From Betaproteobacteria bacterium (GTDB lineage: Bacteria > Pseudomonadota > Gammaproteobacteria > Tethybacterales > Tethybacteraceae), in contig JAPORI010000189.1 in assembly GCA_026710225.1 (NCBI GenBank), positions 1 through 5,452 of the forward strand: 5,452 nucleotides of DNA. The letters run 5' to 3'. Below the pieces are notes generated by a model. That model had not been told where the DNA came from. It did not search any database and saw only the letters and a program-made list of their open reading frames with translations. The number at the start of each line of letters is the position of its first letter. Position 1 is the first letter of the stretch. The position numbers and the translations under genes are program-made. Below, piece by piece: positions 1-5,452 of this stretch.

Positions 1-1098
1 TATTATTAGCGACTGGCCGGTCTGGTTGGGCGCCACCCCGGTCCAGATGTTGTATAGGTCCGGATAGCCGATCGCAACCGCCAGCGATGAGTTCTTGGTC
101 AGGTTCAGATACTGGCTGATCGTCGGCGGGATGATCACCCGCAGCGCCTGCGGCAGGATCACCAGCTTCAGGCGCAGGGTGCGATACAGACCCAGCGCCA
201 TCGCCGCTTCGGTCTGCCCCTTGTTCACCGCCAGAATGCCGCCGCGGACGTTTTCGGCGATGAATGCGGCGGTGTAGAGAGTCAGTCCGGTCCACAGCAC
301 CAGCAGTTGAATCGGTGGCCGGATACCGCCTTGATAGTTGAAGCCCTTCTTGACCGGAAACTCGAATTCCCCCCAGCCGGCTGAAGCCAGCAGCCCGAAG
401 CCGAGCAGAATGATGCATATGACAATCGAGCTCAGCAGCACCGGAAAGGACTTGCCGGTTGCGTCCTGGCGCCGACGCGCCCAGCCGGCCAGCAGCCAGA
501 TCGCGGCCGCCGCTACGGACGCGCACCCGGCCATGATCGCCCAGCCGGGTGCGGCCAGCGAATAGTGGGGTAAATAGATTCCGGAACTGTTGATTACCGT
601 ATTGCCGATGATGATGCTGTCGCGAGCCGGCGGCAGCTTGTTGAATGCGATCGGGAAGACCGCAAACGCCCAAAACAGCAATTGCAGCAGCAAGGGAGTG
701 TTGCGGAAGATCTCGATGTAGATGGAAGTGAGCTTGCGCACGATCCAGTTGGGTGATAGTCTGGCTATTCCGATCGCAATCCCGAGGAATGTTGCCGCCG
801 GGATGCCCATCAGACTTACCAGTATGGTGTTTTGCACCCCGGCAATGAATATCTCCCAGTATTTGCTCTCGCCGAGCACTATTTCCCAGAAAGGGGTGAA
901 ATTGAGCGGAAAGGCAAACGGTGCCACCTCGCTCATGAAGGCGATGCTGGTCTTGATGCCGCGCTCGTTGAGGTTGGCGACCGTATTTGCATAAATGGTC
1001 GCGACCGCCCAGATGGCCAGCCCGATCACCACTATCTGGGTTAGCCAGGCGCGCACCGCCGGATTGCGGTGCAGGGGAATGGTAACCGGTCCGCTCAT
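1..1098 (-). CDS. aapQ: General L-amino-acid ABC transporter, inner-membrane permease AapQ/BztB (3' end cut by window)
   Basis: This is one of the two membrane subunits of the AapJQMP/BztABCD importer, which moves polar L-amino acids from the periplasm to the cytoplasm using ATP. The 366 codons present read without a break from ATG at 1098 to the window edge. Family members are close to 400 residues, so roughly the last 30 are missing. Visible features are a first membrane segment at about residues 20-40, then FRNTPLLLQ (131-139) followed by a hydrophobic stretch. The long central insert typical of this subfamily (about 150-260) contains WARRRQDATGKSFPV. YTAAFIAENVRGG lies at 275-287. The permease EAA loop that docks on the ATPase starts at GQTEAAMALG (294-303), and SQYLNLTKNSSLAVAIGYPDL (328-348) is almost invariant in AapQ/BztB. 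The gene follows aapJ by 113 bases, past a strong terminator. No good Shine-Dalgarno sequence precedes the ATG. The family is certain; the choice between the names aapQ and bztB is arbitrary. Confidence 0.95.
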   Translation of the reverse strand, partial: MSGPVTIPLHRNPAVRAWLTQIVVIGLAIWAVATIYANTVANLNERGIKTSIAFMSEVAPFAFPLNFTPFWEIVLGESKYWEIFIAGVQNTILVSLMGIPAATFLGIAIGIARLSPNWIVRKLTSIYIEIFRNTPLLLQLLFWAFAVFPIAFNKLPPARDSIIIGNTVINSSGIYLPHYSLAAPGWAIMAGCASVAAAAIWLLAGWARRRQDATGKSFPVLLSSIVICIILLGFGLLASAGWGEFEFPVKKGFNYQGGIRPPIQLLVLWTGLTLYTAAFIAENVRGGILAVNKGQTEAAMALGLYRTLRLKLVILPQALRVIIPPTISQYLNLTKNSSLAVAIGYPDLYNIWTGVAPNQTGQSLII

Positions 1099-1133
1099 TG
1101 CTGGCTAACTGTCGGTTCGCTACTGCCGCGCCC

Positions 1134-1169
1134 AAAAAAAAGGCGGCCGCATTTGGGTGCGGCCGCCTT
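1134..1169 (-). terminator. Intrinsic terminator between aapJ and aapQ
   Basis: The minus strand carries an 11-bp perfect stem, AAGGCGGCCGC (1169-1159) pairing with GCGGCCGCCTT (1150-1140), with an 8-base loop at 1151-1158. A run of eight T (1141-1134) begins at the base of the stem. Nine of the stem pairs are G-C. This is a textbook rho-independent terminator and acts in the minus direction only, because the plus-strand reading has no T tract after the stem. It lies after the aapJ stop and before the aapQ start, inside the operon. That position suggests partial termination that lowers permease expression relative to the binding protein (inference). Confidence 0.9.
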
Positions 1170-1177
1170 GCGAGAGA

Positions 1178-1196
1178 AACCGTCGATCAAACGGTT
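1178..1196 (-). other. Small hairpin just upstream of the intra-operon terminator
   Basis: AACCGT (1178-1183) and ACGGTT (1191-1196) form a 6-bp inverted repeat with a 7-base loop, lying between the aapJ stop and the terminator stem. It has no T tract of its own. In the aapJ transcript it would sit between the stop codon and the larger hairpin, where it could add to 3'-end stability. The stem is short and may be chance. Confidence 0.4.
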
Positions 1197-1211
1197 CAAA
1201 TCTCTAGGTGC

Positions 1212-2252
1212 CTACCTGAGTGGCGGGGCGTAGAGGATGCCGCCGCGCGACCACAGGTCGTTGGGGCTGCCGGCACGAGTGATCCCCAGCGGGGTGTTCT
1301 CGCCGACATGCGCCTCGTAACTCTCGCCGTAGTTGCCGACTTCGGCAATCACGTTCAGGAAGCAGTCGCTGCTGAGCTGAGCGCTGACCAGTTCGCACAT
1401 GTTGCCCTCGGTACCGACCAGCCGCTTGACTTCCGGGCTGGCATCGGCATCGGCAGCCATCGCTCTGGCGTTGTCGGAAGTAACTCCGAGCTCTTCAGCG
1501 TTGAGCATTGCATACAGCACCCACTTGACCAGATTGAAGAACTCGTCGTCACCTTGGCGTACCACAGGTCCGAGCGGCTCCTTGGAGATGGTCTCCGGCA
1601 GGATCTTAGTCGAGGCCGGGTCGGCGAGTTCAGAGCGAATCGCCGCCAACTGCGACTTGTCGGAAGTGAGCACATCGCAGTAGTTGTTCTCGAATCCTTC
1701 CCGGGTTGCGACCGAAGTGTCGTAGGAGACCTGCTCGAAGGTCATCCCGTTGCTGCGGAAGTAGTCGGCAACATTGACCTCGGTGGTCGTGCCGGCCTGG
1801 ATGCAGATGCGGGTGCCGTCGAGGCCGAGGGCTGAATCGACTCCGTCGGCGGTGCGCACCAGAAAGCCGGCGCCGTCGATGAAGTTGTAATAGGTGAAGT
1901 TCAGCCCCAGCGACGCGTCGCGGGTAAGGGTGTGAGTGGTGTTGCGAGACAGCATGTCGATCTCTCCGGCGGCCAGAGCCTCGAAGCGCTCCTTGGCGGT
2001 GAGATTGACGAAGCGCACCTTGCTGGCGTCTCCGAAGATCGCGGCAGCCACCCCGTAACAGATGTCTGCGTCGATTCCCTGAATGACGCCGCTGTCGTCG
2101 GGGGCCGAGAAGCCGGGCAGGCCTCCGTCGACTCCGCAGACGAGTTCACCGGCCGACTTGATGTCGTCGATGGTCGCGGCAAATGCGCTTGGCGTTGCGG
2201 CTCCGAGTGTGGCCGCAATTGCCAGGGTTTTGACAGTATGCTTGGTTTTCAT
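1212..2252 (-). CDS. aapJ: General L-amino-acid ABC transporter, periplasmic substrate-binding protein AapJ/BztA
   Basis: This is the periplasmic receptor of the Aap/Bzt importer; characterised relatives bind glutamate, glutamine, aspartate, asparagine or a wider range of L-amino acids. The protein has 346 residues, the usual family length. Residues 1-25 form a Sec signal peptide: basic MKTKHTVK, a hydrophobic core, and a likely cut after AFA (SAFA|ATIDD). Family blocks follow in order: LVCGVDGGLPGFSAPDD (37-53), LTAKERFEAL (84-93), LSRNTTHTLTRD (101-112), IQAGTTTEVNVADYFR (151-166), ISKEPLGPVVRQGDD (222-236), VGNYGE (305-310) and the C-terminal WSRGGILYAPPLR. ATG at 2252 is chosen because it gives a normal signal peptide, although the frame stays open upstream to an ATG at 2357. 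The Shine-Dalgarno sequence is weak. An extra cysteine pair (C286, C297) is unusual. Family assignment is very secure; exact substrate range cannot be read from the sequence. Confidence 0.97.
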   Translation of the reverse strand: MKTKHTVKTLAIAATLGAATPSAFAATIDDIKSAGELVCGVDGGLPGFSAPDDSGVIQGIDADICYGVAAAIFGDASKVRFVNLTAKERFEALAAGEIDMLSRNTTHTLTRDASLGLNFTYYNFIDGAGFLVRTADGVDSALGLDGTRICIQAGTTTEVNVADYFRSNGMTFEQVSYDTSVATREGFENNYCDVLTSDKSQLAAIRSELADPASTKILPETISKEPLGPVVRQGDDEFFNLVKWVLYAMLNAEELGVTSDNARAMAADADASPEVKRLVGTEGNMCELVSAQLSSDCFLNVIAEVGNYGESYEAHVGENTPLGITRAGSPNDLWSRGGILYAPPLR

Positions 2253-2310
2253 GATTGCTGCTTTTGGGGTAAGGGTGAGAATGGGGTGAGATCGGAAAAT
2301 GCCGCATAGC

Positions 2311-2338
2311 AGTATATAGCCGCACATCCTGTGCACAA
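2311..2338 (-). promoter_or_regulatory. Candidate sigma70-type promoter for aapJ
   Basis: On the minus strand, TTGTGC (2338-2333) lies 16 bases before TATACT (2316-2311). The -10 box matches TATAAT at five of six positions; the -35 box matches TTGACA only at TTG. Transcription would start near 2304, leaving an mRNA leader of about 50 bases before the aapJ ATG. The gap after trkH is short but AT-richer than the genes around it. An 8-bp palindrome, TGTGCACA (2330-2337), overlaps the -35 box and could be an operator half-site or chance. Confidence 0.5.
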
Positions 2339-2346
2339 TTCTAGCA
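2338..2346 (-). promoter_or_regulatory. Second candidate, extended -10 promoter for aapJ
   Basis: The minus strand reads TGCTAGAAT (2346-2338), an extended -10 element (TGn) with TAGAAT matching TATAAT at five of six positions. No convincing -35 box lies 16-18 bases further upstream, where the sequence is the end of trkH. It is an alternative to the candidate at 2311-2338, and the two could also be used in tandem. Confidence 0.3.
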
Positions 2347-2357
2347 TATAGGCGCAT

Positions 2358-3899
2358 TTACGACCACATTTCCCGTCTAAACAGCAGCAAGAACAGCAAC
2401 AGTTCGAGCCGGCCAAGCAGCATCGCCAGCGCGCCCAGCCAGGTGCCGGCCTCGCTCAGGCCGCCGTAGGTGGCAGCCGGACCCACCGCCCCCAGGCCGG
2501 GGCCGGTGTTGCTAATCAGGGCGGCGGCCGCCGAGAAAGGGGTGAGCAAGTCGCCGGCGAACTGGGGTTCGGTGAGCACGAACAGCAGGGTGAAGGCGAT
2601 AATGCTTGCCACATAGGCGAGCAGGAAGAACAGGATCGATGCGACGATCGAATCCGGCAGGATGCGCTGGCCGATCTTGATGTTCTGGCTGGCGTGCGAG
2701 TGCAGCAGCTTGATTTGCTCGAACTGGGCGACCTTGACGACGGTGATCGCGCGCATCATCTTGACCCCGCCGCCGGTCGATCCGCCGCAGGAGGTGAAGT
2801 TGGCCAGCAGCAGGATGAACAGCGGCGCGGCCAGCGGCCAGGCGCCGAAGTCGGCGCTCGAATAGCCGGTGGTGGTGGCGATCGATACGGTGTTGAATAT
2901 TGAGTAGCGGATGGTGCTGCCAATATCCGGGTAGTGGGAGGCAACCGTCAGCACCAGAATCACCACTGCGATCCCAGCCAGCAGGGTGGTCAGATAGGCC
3001 TTGCATTCGAAGTCGGACTGGTAGACGGCGAACATCCTTCTGACCCGCGGCGCACCCGGCCAGCGGCCGCTGCTGCGACCGGGGATGCGACTTTTGGCGG
3101 CCCGGGCAAATGAATAGTGGGTGGCGAAGTTCATCCCGGCCACAATCATGAAGAATACTGCAATCCCCTCGATCAGTGGCGAATCGAAGTAGGCAAAACT
3201 TGCGTCGTGGTTGGAAAAGCCGCCCAGACTCAATGTGGTGCAGGCGTGCACCACCGCATCCAGCGGCGTCATCCCCCCCAGCCAGTAGCAAAATGCGCAT
3301 GCCAGGGTCAGGCCGAAATATACCAGCCAGAGTCCCTTGGCGGTCTCGGCGATCTGGGGACTCAATTCCTGTTCCTTGATCGGGCCGGGCATCTCGTTCT
3401 TGAACAGTTGCCGTCCGCCGACACCCAGATGCGGCAGGATCGCAACCGCCAGCACGATCAGGCCCATCCCGCCCATCCAGCTGATCAATCCCCGCCACAG
3501 CATCGCCGAGGTCGGCAGCGAGTCGATGTCCGACAGCACCGTCGCCCCGGAGGCGGTCATGCCGGAGACTGCCTCGAAATAGGCCTGGGAGAAACTGACG
3601 GTGAAGTCATAAAGAGGGATGGCGCCGATCATCGGCAGGAAAATCCAAATCAGCAGCACCAGCATGAACGCCTGACGCGCTTGCAGGTAGTGGGCATGGC
3701 CGCGGCCGATGCGCGCCAGCAGCAACCCTAACGCCAGCACCAGGGTGCCGGCGATGAAATACTTGTCGACTCCTCCCTCGCCCAGCACGAAGACCGGCTC
3801 GCCACGCAGCATCCCGACCGTCGCCGGCACGAACATGCTGCACGCATAGATGGCCAGCACCTTTCCGAGCGGATCGAAAATGCTCAGCCAGCGCTGCAT
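2358..3899 (-). CDS. trkH: Trk K+ uptake system, channel-like membrane subunit TrkH
   Basis: TrkH forms the K+ path through the inner membrane and is gated by the TrkA ring on its cytoplasmic face. The 513-residue protein shows the four-fold repeat of this superfamily. Each repeat has a pore loop with a filter glycine: TASGAT (115-120), TTLSLGGFS (221-229), ATTTGYS (341-347) and SNTGPGLG (463-470). The glycine-rich CGGSTGGGVKMMR (371-383) is the start of the intramembrane gating loop of the third repeat. The conserved arginine of MLLGRLE is R497, and the C-terminus FRREMWS is complete. It is about 30 residues longer than E. coli TrkH (483), largely through an arginine-rich cytoplasmic loop at about 264-296. 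The ATG at 3899 follows trkA by 16 bases. The gene is surely co-transcribed and co-functional with trkA. The closely related TrkG name is possible, but TrkH is the general one. Confidence 0.97.
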   Translation of the reverse strand: MQRWLSIFDPLGKVLAIYACSMFVPATVGMLRGEPVFVLGEGGVDKYFIAGTLVLALGLLLARIGRGHAHYLQARQAFMLVLLIWIFLPMIGAIPLYDFTVSFSQAYFEAVSGMTASGATVLSDIDSLPTSAMLWRGLISWMGGMGLIVLAVAILPHLGVGGRQLFKNEMPGPIKEQELSPQIAETAKGLWLVYFGLTLACAFCYWLGGMTPLDAVVHACTTLSLGGFSNHDASFAYFDSPLIEGIAVFFMIVAGMNFATHYSFARAAKSRIPGRSSGRWPGAPRVRRMFAVYQSDFECKAYLTTLLAGIAVVILVLTVASHYPDIGSTIRYSIFNTVSIATTTGYSSADFGAWPLAAPLFILLLANFTSCGGSTGGGVKMMRAITVVKVAQFEQIKLLHSHASQNIKIGQRILPDSIVASILFFLLAYVASIIAFTLLFVLTEPQFAGDLLTPFSAAAALISNTGPGLGAVGPAATYGGLSEAGTWLGALAMLLGRLELLLFLLLFRREMWS

Positions 3900-3912
3900 C
3901 GTAAATTCAAAA

Positions 3913-3917
3913 CTCCT
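3913..3917 (-). promoter_or_regulatory. Ribosome binding site of trkH overlapping the trkA stop codon
   Basis: The minus strand reads TAGGAG at 3918-3913: the trkA stop TAG shares its AG with an AGGAG Shine-Dalgarno sequence. Spacing to the trkH ATG is 13 bases, longer than ideal. The overlap suggests translational coupling of trkH to trkA. It is the only clear Shine-Dalgarno sequence among the four gene starts in the window. Confidence 0.65.
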
Positions 3918-5301
3918 AGCGCAGCGGCGAGGCGCTCAGCAGCTGCTCGATTTTGGGCACCAATTTGCGGCTTGACGCGTAGATGATCAGCCGGTCGCCA
4001 AGTTCGACCATCGGCCCCTGGTCGGGAAACAGCACCTGCGCTCCTTGCTCGTTTTCCAGGTTGCGCACGATTAGCACCGGCGCCGATCCTTCCGGCCAGT
4101 CGATCGCGGCAAGCAGGTTGCCCAGCACCTTGTCGGTGTCCTTGTGCACCTGAAACTCAAGCACTTCGGCACCGCCGCGCAGCGACTCGATGAGTTCGAA
4201 AGATCGATCGCGCACATGTCTTAGCAGGGTGCCGATGGTCAGATCGGAAGGGGTGATCACCACGTCAAACGGATAGTCATCGAGAATCGCCTTGTAGGCG
4301 TCGCGGTTGATCAAGGTGGCGACGTTGCCGGCGCCGATGCGGCGGGCCAGCAGCGATGCCATGATGTTGATCTCGTCATGCTGGGAGACCGCGATGAAAA
4401 AGTCGGCTCTGCCGATCTCCTCGCTGGTTAGCAGTTTTTCGTCGGTGGCGTCTCCGTGCAGCACCAGCGAGCGGCTAAGTTCCTGGGAAAGATGGGCGCA
4501 GCGGCTGCGCTCGGAGTCGATGACCGTTACCGAATAGTTCTTTTCGAGCATGGTTGCCAGCCGCAGCCCGATATTGCCGCCGCCGGCGATGCAAATCCGC
4601 TTGCTGCTGTCTTCCTCGGAGTGCAGGTAGGAGGTTACCCCCATGATCGCCGCGGCCGGTGCGGCGACATAGACCCGATCGTTGTGGCGCATCCGGGTTT
4701 CCGGCTGCGGCAGGATCAATTCCTTGCCGCGGTGAATGGCGACGATGCGAAAGGGCGTATCGGCGACCGCCTTTTCGTTTTCGGCAACGGTGCGACCCAG
4801 AGCCGCGCGCGACTTCTCGATTACTATTTCGGCGATTACCGCCGCGCCGCCGGCCAAGTTGTGGATCTGGGAGACGCCTGGATGCTTGATTGGCCCGAGC
4901 AGGGCATCGGTGACGATTTGCTCCGGGCAGAACGCCTGACTCACCCCGAACAGTTCGAGCAGTTGCTGGTCAGAAGATATCTCGCTGCTGCGGATGCGCG
5001 CGATGCGCTTTTGGCTTTTCAACTCGTCATAGCGGTTTGCGCACACCAGGCTGGCGGCCAGGTTTACCGTGTCAAGACTGGTGGTCGCCAGGACCACATC
5101 CGCTTCCTGGGCGCCGGCCTTGTCAAGCACTGCCGGCCGTTCCGCCTCACCGGCCAGCGTGCGCACGTCGGCATGTTCGCGCAGCATGCGCAGGGCCGCC
5201 GGCGAGCGGTCGATTATGGTTACCTCGTTTTCGTCGGCGGCCAGTTGTTCGGCAGCTCTGCGGCCGACCCGGCCGGCACCGAGGATGAGAACGTTTTTCA
5301 T
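3916..5301 (-). CDS. trkA: Trk K+ uptake system, NAD-binding regulatory subunit TrkA
   Basis: TrkA is a peripheral cytoplasmic protein that binds NAD(H)/adenine nucleotides and gates TrkH. The 461-residue product matches the usual proteobacterial length (E. coli 458) and contains two RCK units. The first Rossmann domain has GAGRVG (8-13) and the acidic residue ending strand 2 in TIIDRS (D31). A first TrkA_C domain lies at about 142-222. The second Rossmann domain has GGGNIG (240-245), VIDSERSR with D262, and HGDATDEKLL (282-291). A second TrkA_C domain lies at about 371-458. The frame is open back to an ATG at 5355, but ATG 5301 is chosen because it puts the glycine motif at the normal distance from the N-terminus and leaves a clean 17-base gap after proA instead of an overlap. 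No strong Shine-Dalgarno sequence precedes it, so translation may rely on coupling to proA. Confidence 0.97.
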   Translation of the reverse strand: MKNVLILGAGRVGRRAAEQLAADENEVTIIDRSPAALRMLREHADVRTLAGEAERPAVLDKAGAQEADVVLATTSLDTVNLAASLVCANRYDELKSQKRIARIRSSEISSDQQLLELFGVSQAFCPEQIVTDALLGPIKHPGVSQIHNLAGGAAVIAEIVIEKSRAALGRTVAENEKAVADTPFRIVAIHRGKELILPQPETRMRHNDRVYVAAPAAAIMGVTSYLHSEEDSSKRICIAGGGNIGLRLATMLEKNYSVTVIDSERSRCAHLSQELSRSLVLHGDATDEKLLTSEEIGRADFFIAVSQHDEINIMASLLARRIGAGNVATLINRDAYKAILDDYPFDVVITPSDLTIGTLLRHVRDRSFELIESLRGGAEVLEFQVHKDTDKVLGNLLAAIDWPEGSAPVLIVRNLENEQGAQVLFPDQGPMVELGDRLIIYASSRKLVPKIEQLLSASPLR

Positions 5302-5318
5302 CTTTAACTTTTTCGAGT

Positions 5319-5452
5319 CTAGTTGCGTATCTGGCCGCAACCGCGAGCGATCCACTTGAGGCTGGTCAGGCCGGCAAGCCCCACCGGCCCGCGCGGCTCC
5401 AGGCGGCCGGTCGAGATGCCGACTTCTGCCCCCAGTCCGTATTCCCCGCCGC
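5319..5452 (-). CDS. proA: Glutamate-5-semialdehyde dehydrogenase ProA, C-terminal fragment (5' part outside window)
   Basis: ProA (gamma-glutamyl phosphate reductase) makes glutamate-5-semialdehyde from gamma-glutamyl phosphate with NADPH, the second step of proline synthesis, in the cytoplasm. Only the last 44 complete codons are present, ending at TAG (5321-5319). The reading [15 protein letters not shown], then [18 protein letters not shown] and a terminal RGCGQIRN, matches the ProA C-terminus (family pattern: GGEFGLGAE.., ARGPVGLE.LT.YK, G.GQIR). The catalytic cysteine lies outside the window, so activity cannot be judged. The stop is 17 bases before the trkA ATG, so proA is probably the upstream member of the same transcript. 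The fragment is too short to stand out as an open frame, but the match is distinctive. Confidence 0.9.
   Translation of the reverse strand, partial: GGEYGLGAEVGISTGRLEPRGPVGLAGLTSLKWIARGCGQIRN

Noticed and set aside
1098..1835. Long plus-strand open frame (245 codons) antisense to aapJ
   Set aside because: It lies wholly opposite a clear AapJ frame and the terminator, its product shows no family motif, and GC-rich coding DNA often leaves open antisense frames.
2512..3498. Minus-strand open frame of 328 codons inside trkH in another frame
   Set aside because: It is an out-of-frame shadow of trkH with Arg/Asp/His-rich composition; the trkH frame has all four pore loops.
3117..3731. Plus-strand open frame of 204 codons antisense to trkH
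   Set aside because: It is rich in His, Gln, Arg and Pro, as expected from reading membrane-protein codons backwards, and has no plausible start signal or motif.
4456..5307. Plus-strand open frame of 283 codons antisense to trkA
   Set aside because: The opposite strand encodes a complete TrkA with both nucleotide-binding motifs; the antisense product is Gln/Arg/Gly-rich with no recognisable domain.
5302..5355. Longer TrkA form starting at ATG 5355 (18 extra residues)
   Set aside because: The extension overlaps the end of proA and places the GAGRVG motif too far from the N-terminus compared with the family; MKNVLILGAG at 5301 is the standard start.
1..5452. Frequent GATC/CGATCG-like motifs across the window, considered as an HIP1-like repeat
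   Set aside because: The occurrences sit inside ordinary codons (Asp, Ile, Arg) and do not form a consistent octamer such as GCGATCGC, so no repeat element is supported.

Overview
The window is a stretch of GC-rich chromosome from a Gram-negative proteobacterium. All genes read on the minus strand, so transcription runs from position 5452 towards position 1. The evidence for the group is a periplasmic-type signal peptide on an AapJ/BztA binding protein, an AapQ/BztB-type permease with the long insert of that subfamily, and a TrkA/TrkH pair in which TrkA has the doubled NAD-domain form typical of Proteobacteria. I cannot fix the class (alpha or gamma) from the sequence alone.

Layout in transcription order: (1) the last 44 codons of proA (5319-5452), proline biosynthesis; (2) trkA (3916-5301), the cytoplasmic nucleotide-binding regulator of K+ uptake, starting 17 bases after proA; (3) trkH (2358-3899), the K+-translocating membrane subunit, starting 16 bases after trkA, with its Shine-Dalgarno sequence overlapping the trkA stop; (4) a 105-base gap with candidate promoters; (5) aapJ/bztA (1212-2252), the periplasmic general L-amino-acid binding protein; (6) a 113-base gap holding a small hairpin and a strong intrinsic terminator; (7) aapQ/bztB (1-1098), the inner-membrane permease, cut off by the window edge about 30 residues before its usual end. 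The partner genes aapM and aapP would be expected further left, outside the window.

proA-trkA-trkH looks like one transcription unit. aapJ-aapQ looks like a second unit with its own promoter. The terminator between aapJ and aapQ probably makes the binding protein more abundant than the permease. The genes fit a common theme of osmotic balance and amino-acid supply (K+ uptake, proline synthesis, glutamate-type amino-acid uptake), but that link is inference. I see no mobile element, CRISPR array, RNA gene or undescribed system. The long plus-strand open frames are shadows of the minus-strand genes, and no gene-free stretch exceeds about 115 bases.
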